A DNA stretch of 64,000 nt from Chimonanthus salicifolius (taxonomy: Eukaryota > Streptophyta > Magnoliopsida > Laurales > Calycanthaceae). The notes under the pieces are model-generated. The model was not told the origin of the DNA. It worked only from the letters and a program-made list of their open reading frames with translations, and searched no databases. Location: contig CM023540.1 of NCBI GenBank assembly GCA_013350335.1, positions 61,935,195 through 61,999,194 of the forward strand, given 5' to 3'. Positions 34,236-45,659 of this stretch are shown one piece after another. The position numbers were made by a program, and so were the translations under genes. How positions within the stretch are numbered: position 1 is the stretch's first letter; the number at the start of each line of letters is the position of its first letter.

Positions 34236-37200
34236 CCATGCCATGCATGAGATGTAGTGCATTATGCTATGTAATATATATATATGTAATCCATATACTC
34301 AACATATCATACATAGCCATATAATGCATAATATTAAAATATAAACATATGCTTCATAATTTAAAATTCATCATAAGATAAATCATAATCATAAATCCAT
34401 CGTAAGCCAAATCAAATAATTTAAAATACCATCACATATCCATCGCTTACAAAAAGGTAGGAATCCTACCGAATACCGTGTCGCGTTCCGTTATGCTTCC
34501 CGTTCTCTAATCCGGTCGCCGATCGCATACCGTTTGCGACGCCCGATACCTTGTTACATTTACCGAATTAGTCCATACATCGTCCATGATTAAGTCCCTA
34601 ACTTAGCCCATTATCCATTGGTTCTAGACTCATACATAAATCCAATTTTGGCCAAATTTAAAATTCCGATTTGCGAGCCTAAAACGCAGCAACTAATCGC
34701 TTTACTTAACCATTCATAATATTTCCATTTTCATGTCCAACCCCCATAGGGTTTGGCCATGTACCATGGTCAAACCCATGGTCTTTTAATGTGGCCACAA
34801 ATTACGGTTTTGCCACTCCTCTTCCATGGTTAAGTTACCCCTTTTATCCATGCATATTTAAGTCCATATTTGACCCATAAACGTGGACCCATTTATAATT
34901 TCTTACTCACGACATAACATCATAAAATCAGCCATCTAGTTTAATTAAATTTGTAAATTTTTAATCCCATAAATAATTCCATACCTTGCCCATAATATGG
35001 CTCCCAAAGGGGTCATGGGTTCGGCCATACACCATGGCCGAAACCATGATGCCCATTTCCTAATTTCTTGGTTCATTTTACCTTCACCAAATGAATTTAA
35101 TTCATTCATTTAAAACCCCATTTTTCATCTCATATAAAACATCACCTACCATGCTTACCAATCCATTTAATATTTCCATTTCTCTCCATTGTTTTCCATT
35201 CATAAAATTCCCAAAATATTACCATAGGGTTCATGGTTCACTTTTATTGGTGCCATTTTCAAAGACTCATATTTTGTCCCAAAAATAATCCATTTCAAAA
35301 ATCACAAAACTTCATTCATTTTGGCCCTTTAAAACAACTTTCTAGGCATTGATACATGCATTAACCTTAGCCTAAACTTGATCAAAATTTGGGTCATGGG
35401 TTCGGCCATACATCATGGCCGAACCCATGATGTTTCTTTCCCCATCCTTCTTGGTTTCAATTACCCATTTGCACATACCTCCAATCATCCATTTCAATCA
35501 CTATCTTTATTCCATTTAAACATCACATATGATACTTGTAACATCCATTTAAATTTCATCATTAACTTAACTTAAGTTCCATTCCATTTAAGCATATATA
35601 TAAAACACACTTAGCCCATGAATGACCTAAAGACATGGGTCATGGGTTCGGCCATACACCATGGCCGAACCCATGATGTCTTTCCCTCATTTTTATCTTG
35701 GATTTTTAATTACATTTAAAATCCACTTTTACCACTCATCATTTCCTCATTACCTCCATAATTCAAAATTATTTATTCCACCACTTCCATCTTTCTATTC
35801 TTATAAAAATAATTAACCATCACCATAGTTCCATAAAAAAAATCCTAACACATCATTCATGGACTTCATCATAAAACTTTTTCCAAAAATTTGCCTACAT
35901 TTAACCCTTGAAATCCTAACCATTCTCCATCATTTTCCAACCTTAAAAACCATTATTTTAAGAACCCTAACCCTCATCATCACTAACCATGGGGTTCGGC
36001 CACCTTGTATGGCCGAACCCTATGGTCCATGATTTCTTTAAAATATCATATTTCCAATATTTTGAGGCCACTTGGAATCATCTACATACCTCATAGTTTT
36101 CCTTATTTAACACCTTTAAAACTTACCAACTTTTCAATCATTTTAAAATCTTGAAATCCTCATAAAACCATTAAGCATTCTCCAATATTCTAAACCATAT
36201 AATCTCAATTAAATTACCCATCATTCACCATGGGGTTCGGCCATGCTACATGGCCGAATCCTATGGTCATCCATTCATTTAATCTTTCTCTCTCTAAGTT
36301 TATCCATTTCTTAATCTTCCATTGATGGATCTTAGATCCAAGGCCCATGATGTTTTTTGGCCATTATCTAGTAAATGGATTCCCTTTTTTAACCATAAAC
36401 AAAAATCTAAACTCTTGTTTAGAAATACTTACGGATCCGACGGCTCCTCCGGTCTTTGTCGCTCCCGTCAATTTCCTTAGCCTCTTCTCTCCTTCTTCTT
36501 GGTCTTTGATCGGCTAGATGAGCTTGATCAATGGTGGGACATGTTTGGATTGGTTAAGGTAGAGCTAGGTTTGGGAGAGGGGAAGATAATGAGAGACAAG
36601 ATCCAACCTTTGATCTTAGGGTGGTGAACTAATGCTTCACTTCTTTTCTTCTCTTCTTCTCTTCTTTTCTTCTTTTCTCCTTAGCCTTCTATGTGGGACG
36701 GTTTTTGGGAGTGCAAGAGAGAGAGGGAGAGAGAGAGATGGAAAGGAGATGAGAAATGAGATCAAACACATCTCATTTTGGTTGACCAAACTACACTCCA
36801 CCATTATGGCTCCACCAACCAAAGTATGGGCTCCCTTGACCTTGGTGGTGGTGGTTGAGACCAAACCACCACCAAGCCAACGGTTTTTGGTGTTTGAAAA
36901 GGGGTGGTTTGGGTCTTCCCTCTTTGACCACTCATTTGGGTATGGGTCACCATATTTGGAGTGGTGGTGGTTGAGATGAAACCACCACCCAAGTCCATGG
37001 TATTTTTCTTGTTTTTCTTAGGTGGTTTCAATGAGATGAAACCACCATTGACTTGTCCTATGTTGACCCTAATTGACCAACCTAATTAATTAAATTAAAT
37101 CCTTACTTAGGTTAATTAATTTCCATCCAATTTAATTTCATAACATTTATCTATCTAAGAAATCCACCCATGGTTGACCAAGTCAACCATGGTGGACGGT

Positions 37201-37804
37201 CCCTACCTATACCTACCCCACCCGCCACCTCACTTGATGAGGTGGAGGTGGGCCCCTCTTGGCCATGTCATTTTAATTCCATTAATTTTAACTTAGATAA
37301 TTTTACAATAATTTTAATCAATTTAATTCACCTTAATCCACCTTAGTCCTCTCAATTTATCCATGGTTGACCAAGTCAACCATGATGGTTGGCCCCACCT
37401 TTGCCTTGGTCCACACGCCACCTCACTTGGTGAGGTGGAGGTGGGCCCCACTTGGTCATGCCATTTCATTTTATGACTAACTTTCCAATTCACCCTTTTT
37501 AAAATAATTGGCCCACCATTGGGCCCACGGCCCAACCAATTTATTTTCTACCCCTTTGCCTTAGAGTTTGGACCAATTTTGATCCATTGGGTCCCACATG
37601 GCTATCGGGCCCACTTGACCATCGTTGACCCGATTTAATCCTCATTGACCCATTAAATGGATTTCATCCAATCCATGGCCCAATTGAGCTATCCTTGGGC
37701 CATTGTCCCAAAATTTGGTCCATTTGGCATTCCATTATGTTAAAATTCAAATTAAAATCAATAAATGCCAAATATGTATTAATTAGAAAATTCGGGCTAT
37801 TACA

Positions 37805-38269
37805 CCCACTACTCTGTATATTCCACGTTGCTTGATATATCTGTGCTATAACATATAAAACATATAAATCAACAACAACCGTTCCAATAAATAACCAATC
37901 TTGGTTTTGGGGGACTTTTCATGTATACTCTCATGTGCTTTGTTTGGGGAAATTGCCAAATCTTCACACTTTGTTTTCTTTTGTTTCTAGGGAAATCTCT
38001 AAATTCATGTTGTTTGTTTCTCAGTGTGGGGATATTAGGGGAGTACATCCTACTTTGCTATGTTTGTTATGTCCAGCTATGATGACTGTACTTTACTTTG
38101 CTATCTTTCATTGTCGTTCTCAGATTGACTGTTCAGTCTGAGTCACTCGAAGTAAATTAATCCGGCCCCCGGTCAGCGAACTCCGAAGAATCGGTCAGTT
38201 GGGATTATTATCTGTCAGTGAGACATGGAACCGTCTTAATCGTACTTCGATGATTCAACTTCCCGTTTC
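37805..38269 (-). other. leader of C1 next to the primer site
   Basis: About 460 bases matching the A1 leader near the primer site (shared AATTAATCCGGCCCCC and GTCAGTGAGACATG) but adding sequence toward the zinc-knuckle frame. No frame of note on the element strand; it carries the stop codon that bounds the zinc-knuckle frame upstream. Confidence 0.55.
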
Positions 38270-38281
38270 GCTCTGATACCA
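38270..38281 (-). other. primer binding site of C1, tRNA-iMet type
   Basis: Same TGGTATCAGAGC as in A1, again two bases from the LTR edge (38284). Confidence 0.92.
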
Positions 38282-38381
38282 ACTGTAACGCCCCGCCCTC
38301 TCCGAGAAATCAGAGTCTATTTTTTTGTTTTAAATAATAATATAATAACACCGGAAGAGAGAGGGCGGCGTCACGACGCAA

Positions 38382-38415
38382 GCTAAGTTCGGACTTCCTA
38401 AGTCCGACCCTTAAC
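38382..38415 (-). promoter_or_regulatory. conserved U5 stem-loop of C1
   Basis: Inner TCGGACTT with AAGTCCGA; the reference pairing for the compensated change in C2. Confidence 0.65.
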
Positions 38416-38755
38416 TGGCCACCCATGTGTGCATGGACTAAACCCACGATAACAATCAACATATGGAACTAAACAAGTTATACGGAATAAACTAGACTAA
38501 CTGCAGAATTAGACTGAATAGATAGCAAGTACAAGTCTCAATTATTAAATAACTTAATCCACACATCCATTGTCATTACCATAAACAACCATAGCAAAGC
38601 TTACTAGCTGTTAAATGTCCATAAAATATAACTCAAAAGACAGTAATAAAGACATCCCAATCATCAATCAAGCACTTAAGCTTGGCTCCGCTCCAGGTCC
38701 ACGACCTTCTCTTTCCCTTTTCCATGTCCTGCATTATCCTCTATGGATAGAATTA

Positions 38756-38776
38756 GGGCGTTAGATCAACGCGCCC
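38756..38776 (-). promoter_or_regulatory. GGGCG palindrome
   Basis: Identical in both arms and centre to the family-A copy at 5749. Confidence 0.55.
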
Positions 38777-38984
38777 AGTAGGATTTCCGATTAGGGCTAA
38801 CCACATGGTTAGTATATAAAAACATGCATATATCATAATATATATGGTCATCAAAACAGGTAAATCAATACTACGTAGATATGCACATGAAATGAGTCCC
38901 TCCCATCATGCATATACATAACCATCACTTGACGAGACTCTCATCGTCAAGGTAAATCACAATACACTTTCATTTCTTCTTGAT

Positions 38985-39270
38985 GATATTCCTCCTAGCG
39001 GGACCCTCATCGCCTAAGGAGGCCGATGTGGCTCTCATCATCATAATATTTCTCCTGGCGGGACCCTCATCGCCTAAAGAGACCGATGTGATTCTCATCA
39101 TTATAACATTTCTCCTGGCGGGACCTGCATCGCCTAAGGAGACCAATGTATTTCTCATCATTATAACATTTCTCCTGGCGGGACCTGCATCACCTAAGGA
39201 GACCAATGTATTATCATCATCATGATACTACTCGTGGCGGGACCTGCATCGCCTAAGGAGACATTCCATA
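38985..39270 (-). repeat. 60-bp minisatellite of the C1 5' LTR, about five units
   Basis: Same units as 17201-17480 with scattered differences (several in one unit), showing that the array has not been homogenised between the two LTRs since insertion. Confidence 0.9.
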
Positions 39271-40192
39271 ATCATCATCCCATGTCCATGCATGAGATGC
39301 CAATGAATATATGAAACATGTACATAAATCTCATGATTCAAAAGCCAATTGAAACATAATAATAATAACAACATATCTTATCAAAATCATGATAAAACTA
39401 ATCATCATAGTGGTTACAAGTAGGTAGGAAACTTACTGAGAATTCACTTAAGTGACCGTTCCTTTCAAGCGTCAACCGATCACGACTAGCGTGCCGTCAA
39501 AGAGATCCGTCACCTTGTTCACATAAACCATCAATCAACTTTAATCCCAAGCATTTATTTTGATTGGGTTCGGCCATACAACATGGCCGAACCATGCCAT
39601 CTAAGTTTGGTCCCTCATTTCATCTCTTGATTGTTGCCCTTATTCACAAAACTGCAATTGCTACCAATACTTAGTTATATCATGCTTTTAACTTTAAAAA
39701 CCACCGATTATCTCCATGAAATGGATTCATAAAACCCATAGTCATGGTCCATGGGGTTCGGCCATACATATGGCCGAACCCAATGGTTTCCACATTTGAA
39801 CCTTCATGTCACAACTTAGCCATAGTACCCTCATGGTTCGGCCATGAAATGGTCGACCCACGACTTGTCCAAATGTTCACTTGGAACCCTTTTAAATACT
39901 ACATATTGTTCCATAATCTTCAAACTTGAAACCCTTTGATTCAACAAAACAGTCCATATAAAATGGTCCATGGGGTTCGGCCATGAGTTCCTTGGTTCAA
40001 TGATTCCATCCTATGTACTTAACTTAGGCTTTACTCTTTAACCATAAGAACCATATGGTTCAGCCATCCAATGGCTGACCCAAAACAGTACCTATATCAT
40101 GTAACGCCCGCCCCTTTTCACCGAAATCAGAGTCTATTTTTTTTTTTTTTTGGAAATAAAAGTGACAAAGGGCGCGGAACGTCACGACACGA

Positions 40193-40226
40193 GTTAAGTC
40201 CGAGCTTCTAAAGCTCGGCCCTTAAC
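40193..40226 (-). promoter_or_regulatory. conserved U5 stem-loop, fully paired
   Basis: Inner CCGAGCTT/AAGCTCGG is perfectly complementary where B1 and B2 have a wobble. Confidence 0.68.
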
Positions 40227-40744
40227 TGGCCAACCCTATGTGTGCGTGGAACTAAGTCCACGAAGAATGATTCACACGTAGAAGTAAGCTTGCAGAATAT
40301 TAAACTAAAATGCGGAAGTTGTAATAGAGACTATCCTACCAATTTTTAGATAGCAAGGAAGATACATCATTTAAATTACTTGATTACCTCAAAATGATAA
40401 CATCCAAAAGTAAAGTCCAAACCATAGCAATAAATATAAATTATATAGTCCGACGAGCTACATTACTCAAATTACATTTCCAAAATAAATTTGAAATAAA
40501 CTAAGTAGCTCGCTTTCCCAAGCTCCTACTCTTGGCTCCCGTCGCATCCTCCAATTCCGCCATCTCCTGCGTCATCAGCTAAGGTGAAGTAGGGCGTTAG
40601 ACAATGCGCCCAGTAGGACTCCGAGTAGGGCTAACACATGGATTAATGATAACAAGCACACAGATAATAACATAATGAAAACCATAAAATGAATGTCATG
40701 CCATGGGTGTCTATGTCATGAGTCCCACCCATCATCCATACCAT

Positions 40745-41000
40745 CATGATATCCCTATGTTCGCTTCTCGGTCGCCCCGACGGAGCATGGACTCTGATTA
40801 TATCTCAACACATCCAGATATCCCCATGTTTACTTCTAGGTCGTCCCGACGGAGCATGGACTCCGGTTATAGCATATCAAGCTATCCCCATGTTTGATTC
40901 TCGGTCGCCCCGACGGAGCATGGACTCTGGTTATAGCATATCAAGCTATCCCCATGTTTGTTTCTCGGTCGCCCTGACGGAGAATGGACTCCGGTTCCTT
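40745..41000 (-). repeat. LTR minisatellite of B3, four units
   Basis: CTCGGTCGCCCCGACGG and CATGGACTC-type units about 60-65 bp apart, with a stretch CATATCAAGCTATCCCC shared with B1. Confidence 0.87.
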
Positions 41001-41302
41001 TATTTTCCCGCCCATGCCATGCATGAGATGTAATTGCGATATGCTATATAGTATTTAAATCATTGTAAATGCAATATGCCATATGCCATATAATATATAT
41101 AACTCATAATCTTAACACCCATCATAAAACCAATCATATAATTACCAAAATAAATCAAGGAAACCATCATATAACACGTAATCCACGGCTTACAAAAAGG
41201 TAGGAATCCTACCGAATACCAACTAATGTCCTCTTACGTTTCCGTCTGATAATCTGGTCACCGATACGCGCACCGCTTGCGATATCCGATACCTTATTAC
41301 AT

Positions 41303-43334
41303 ACCTTATATGGGTAAGTTGTGTTTAATTGGATCAAGGTTGTTATTTGGGTCAAAAGGCCCAATTGGGACGCAATGGGTTGTGGTTGACTTGGTTGACC
41401 ATCAAGTGGGCTCAAGTCTAAATAGGTTGAGGCTGAATTAAATAGGAATGCAAACAAGTGTTTGAGTTGATTAAAGTGAATTAAATGGAATGAGTGTTCA
41501 ATGTAGGGTAAATGGGTAAGATACATTTAATTGGGTCAAGGTGGCTATTTGGGTCAAAAGGCACAATTGGAACCCAATGGATCATGGTTGACTTGGTTGA
41601 CCATCAAGTGAGTTCAAGCTTAATTTATGTTGGGCTGAATTAAAATGGAAAGACCATCAAGTGAGTGACTTGGTTTTGAAGTGATTAGTTAAATGAGTGA
41701 GTTGAGTTGAAATGAATTAAATCAAAGTGGTGAGTTAAATTAAAAGTGAGTGAGGTGTGAAGGTGAAGAATTGTTGTTTCAAACACCAAATCAAGGGGTA
41801 CACGTTGGCATGGGAGTTTCATCTCAAAGATGAAAACCCCACATGGAGAAGTAATGGAGAGGTGAGGAGTGGTGGTTCATTTCAAATTCAAAAATTCAAG
41901 GGCACACGTTGGGGGGGAAAGTTTCATCTTAAGATAAAACCCCCACATAAAGCATTAATGAGATGAGGAAGATGGGGGGAGTCTACACCAAGGCAACCCT
42001 TGGTGGCCGTTGGAGTCTTGGGAGTTTTTATCTTAGGATGAAACCCCCAAGGGAGGCATTAAGGAATGGGAGTTACACATGGGAGCACCAAAGTCATCGC
42101 CTATGGGCCGACCCTAGCATTCAAGGAAAAAGACTAATCTTTCAACTCTCTCTCCCTCTCTCCCTCTTGGCTGATATCTTTCCCTCAAAACATCTATTGG
42201 CCGACCAGAACTCTGGGAGGAGGAAGATCAATCACTTAGAGAATTTTATCATGTTCTCTCCCTCCCTCTCAAGATCAAAAAGGACTAAGAGTAATTTGAT
42301 CTCAAGCTTTTCTCTCTCAATCCATATCACTTGGCCGAACCACTCCAAGGGGTCTCCAGCAAGGTTAGTCTCGGCTAAAGATCAAGAAGGAAGGAAGGAG
42401 GGACTAAGAATGGAAAAGATAAAGAAGGAATGAAAGAACCGGTGGAGTCGGGGGATTGGTAAGTGCTCAATAAACTCTTGCTAAATAAGATGGTCAAGGA
42501 AACAATGGCCGAACCCATCAAGGGTTAAAATCATGGCTATTGAATTTAAAAGAAGAGATAAGGAACCATAGGGTTCGGCCATGAGTATGGTTGAACCCCA
42601 TTGAAAGAGTCAAGGAAGTTTATGGGTTTAAAATGATTTTTAAACGGAAGAACATGGACCATAGGGTTCGGCCATTTTGTATGGCCGAACCCCATGAAAA
42701 GACATTGGATTGATTTTATTGGATTTGAAGGAAGGAAATCACAAGTGTATGTGTTTGATTTTGTTAAAGTTTTAAAAGGATTTAAATGGATGGAGGTATG
42801 AGAACCAATCATAGATGCACCATAGTTTTTAATGGAAATAAGGAACCACAAGGCCGAAGCCCATGGAGAGATAATGATGGATTGTGTGTCATGTTTAGTT
42901 AATTTTGAAGATGCTTAATAATTTAGAAAGTTGTTGGGTTGTTGGATCTAAAAGAATGGGAAAGGGGAGCACCAAAACCCAAGGGTGAGGTTCGGCCATG
43001 GTGTATGGCCCAACCCCATCAAGTACTCTTTATGGATTTAGATATCATAGGGTTCGGCTATATGTATGGCCGAACCCCATGAACCTTATGGTGGATCATT
43101 TTTGGGACTTGGTTATAAGTAAATAAACCAATTAATTAGCCATGGATGATTGATGGCATAGAATGTAATTAAGGGTGAAAAGGATGAACCATGGGTTTGG
43201 CCATGGTGTATGGCCGAATCCCATGGAAAATATTTGGTGGGTTTAAATGGTTATCAATGATAAACAATTGTGGTATAAGTGATTGATGTATGAATCAAGA
43301 GGTCATGAACTTGTATCTAACCTAAAGATCAAAC
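41303..43334 (+). repeat. family-C-like LTR C4, left part
   Basis: Plus-orientation LTR lacking its first 150 or so bases. It carries TTGAC-rich U3, GTTTCATC/GATGAAA stems with CACGTTGG (near 41812, 41925 and 42025), a GA/CT-rich stretch (42120-42440) and hairpins (near 42570, 42665, 42990, 43050, 43198). It continues at 62097 after the family-D insertion. Confidence 0.82.
41311..41660 (+). repeat. diverged tandem duplication of about 203 bp in U3
   Basis: GGGTAAG, then TTTAATTGG, ATCAAGG or GTCAAGG, TATTTGGGTCAAAAGG and TTGACTTGGTTGACCATC occur in the same order from 41311 and from 41514. The second copy is partial. Confidence 0.75.
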
Positions 43335-44399
43335 TGTAACGACCCGTCCTGCTACGAGCACGTTAAAACTGATCCAAACTTCTAAAATGATCCAATACAA
43401 TTTCGGATACTAACCATAGCAATCCACCAGTAAATAAAACAACCGTAAGCATCAATTATGATTACAAATTATAGCATCATCTCATTATTACATTCATCCC
43501 ACTTAATGAAATGTACACATAATTCAAATACATCAGAAAGTCCTCAATTACAAGATGGGACCCTTAGAAATTAGGAAACTGCGACTCTACGCCCAACGTC
43601 CAACTGAGGGTCCCGCCAACCTTCCCTCTATGAAGTACCTGTGAGGCAAGGGGGTGAGCTCTACATGCCCAGTGAGGGTAACACATGCACCATAAATCAT
43701 CAAGTATACACTGCACATAATCATATGGACGTATCAATGTCTACGATGTCTACATGCATAACCATACAAACGTGTTCCCTACCCCTAACACATAGACCCA
43801 TGTCAGCCGGGCCTCTAAGACATCCTTTAACCAACCGAATGCAGCTCCCTTATGTGCCCAACTGCAACAGTCCACCCATCCACGATTACGCAGACTGATC
43901 CTCAGTCAGATCAGGGTCTCTAGTCCTCAACTAGACCCATGACCCTCCCATGACAACCCGCGCACATACCACGACCAACTCAAGAATTGGACTCACTAGA
44001 ATCCCAAACTGATTACTACACGGGAGTAACCACCTCACCAATCCTCAACGAAGTGCCAACCAAACTCATCTATGGTCTCATCAACCAAGCACCAGAGTCT
44101 CGATAGTCAAACCCGTAACCTTGGACCCTATGTGCTGGTCTCCACACAACTGACGTACCCACCTCTCACAGAATTCTATAGGTCTTCTACCGAGTGAGTC
44201 AGCCGAACTCACCCGTTAAGTACCCATAAACTCCTGGTGAGTCAACACCCACAACACAAGTCTCAACAATGAAGCCCAATACCATAACCGCGGGTAAACA
44301 CACTACCACATCGCACCACAGGCTGTCCCCACCATACAGGTGTCCTAGCCTGGAATATCTCATCACATCACATCGCGCCAACCTTCGATCAATGAGCGG

Positions 44400-45150
44400 G
44401 CGAGCACATCCTCAGCCTACTCAGTCATCCGGAGAATCACAAACCATACCAGCGGGAGCTGTCCCTCACCGCATCGTCCCTCAACCTAGGCGAGCACCTC
44501 CTCAGCTTACTCGGTCATCCAGGGAATCACAAACCATACCAGCGGGAGCTGTCCCTCACCGTATCGTCCCTCGACCTAGGCGAGCACCTCCTCAGCCTAC
44601 TCGGTCATCTAGGGATCACAACTCTACCAGCGGGAGCTGTCCCTCACCGCGCCGTCCTCGACCTAGGCGAGTACCTCCTCAGCCTACTCAGTCATCTGGG
44701 GAATCACAAACCATACCAGCGGGAGCTGTCCCTCACCGCATCATCCCTCGACCTAGGCGAGTACCCCCTCAGCCTACTCGGTCCTCTAGGGATCACAACT
44801 CTACCAGCGGGAGCTGTCCCTCACCGCTCCGTCCTCGACCTAGGCGAGCACCTCCTCAGCCTACTCGGTCATCTGGGAAATCACAAACCATACCAGCGGG
44901 AGCTGTCCCTCACCGCATCGTCCCTCGACCTAGGCGAGCACCTCCTCAGCCTACTCGGTCATCCAGGGAATCACAAAGTATGCCAGCGGGAGCTGTCCCT
45001 CACCGCTCCGTCCCTTGACCTAGGCGAGCACCTCCTTAGCCTACCCGGTCATCCAAGGACCACAAGGTATACTAGCGGGAGCTGTTCCTCACCACACCAT
45101 CCCTCGACCTAGGCGAGCACCCCCTCAGCCTACTCGGTCATCTAGGGATC
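44400..45150. repeat. 90/87-bp minisatellite of family D, eight to nine units
   Basis: CCTAGGCGAGCACC and GCGGGAGCTGTCCCTCACC recur with two unit lengths, 90 and 87, interspersed. Since both lengths are multiples of three, a Pro/Arg-rich frame stays open on plus (44269-45018, ended by CGA to TGA). I read it as a repeat artefact, not a gene. Confidence 0.88.
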
Positions 45151-45659
45151 ACCTCACCCGTCACACATTCGGGTATCGAAACCGCAAGGGACTTCTAAGG
45201 TTACCTTGGGTGAACCAACATTCAGCCTGACGGCCTATCTAGGGTCAACGTAATTACTTCCCAATTAGTCCTCATCTGGGACTCCAAAGCACCTTGTTCT
45301 CTAAATCAGATTACGCCTCTCTCATAGGTACGTCTGAGAAATACATGACGGACCAACTATTTGATCCATGCAAGGGGTTACGACCACCCATCTCTAACCA
45401 CAAGGGGATCTGAATCCCAACCACGCGTCCACTGTGCGGTCCCACATAACATCCGCATCGTAACTACTCGACAAACTAGGGGGAATCTCAAGATCCTTAT
45501 GTGGCCTAGTACCCATGCCCCACCAGCATCGCACATACGCCAGTTATAAGTATGCACAATTAACTCTACACTTACTAGCATAGTTTGCCATATAATAATC
45601 AGGTATATGCATCACTATTTATCATTGATCGGCATGTTAACATCCAAGCATGTTATAAC

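Larger units (their letters stand above)
33359..37804 (-). repeat. family-B solo LTR B2, 4.45 kb, with target duplication CCCAC
   Basis: Starts TGTAACGCCCCGCCC and ends GGGCTATTACA; CCCAC stands at 33354-33358 and 37805-37809. Same order as B1: U5 stem-loop (33458-33491), GGGCG palindrome (33878-33897), minisatellite, GTAGG palindrome (34457-34469), hairpins (near 34748, 35019, 35399, 35645, 35993 and 36234), GA/CT-rich stretch (about 36430-36760), GGTGGTGGTT stems (near 36845 and 36962) and duplicated palindromic U3 block (about 37150-37450). Inserted in the leader of C1 just upstream of the zinc-knuckle frame. Confidence 0.93.
17152..40099 (-). mobile_element. family-C Tekay-type element C1, multiply interrupted
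   Basis: Minus-strand element. 3' LTR in two visible parts (17152-19867 and 23890-24208; its left end lies beyond C2, left of the window). Interior 24209-38283. 5' LTR from 38284 to the point where another LTR breaks in at 40100. The two LTRs differ at about 35-40 positions over some 1.15 kb compared by eye (roughly 3%), so C1 is older than the Athila insertion. It hosts solo LTRs B1, C3 and B2, the element C2 and the LTR at 40100. Confidence 0.85.
38284..40099 (-). repeat. 5' LTR of C1, truncated by a later LTR at 40100
   Basis: Starts TGTAACGCCCCGCCC at the primer site. Contains U5 stem-loop (38382-38415), GGGCG palindrome (38756-38776), 60-bp minisatellite, a GTAGG palindrome with one decayed arm (39423-39435) and hairpins (near 39567, 39755, 39835, 39973). 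Stops at CCTATATCA, where the C1 3' LTR goes on (near 18320). The missing U3 half is not found in the window. Confidence 0.88.
40100..41302 (-). repeat. truncated family-B LTR (B3), U5 side
   Basis: Begins TGTAACGCCCGCC directly after TATCA of the C1 LTR and follows B1/B2 through U5 stem-loop (40193-40226), GGGCG palindrome (40592-40611, decayed), minisatellite and GTAGG palindrome (41200-41212). Homology is lost near 41302 just after CCGATACCTTATTACA. The U3 half is absent. Confidence 0.85.

Noticed and set aside
44269..45018. Pro/Arg-rich frame as a real protein
   Set aside because: Coincides with a minisatellite whose units are multiples of three; no non-repetitive domain and it ends in the middle of the array.
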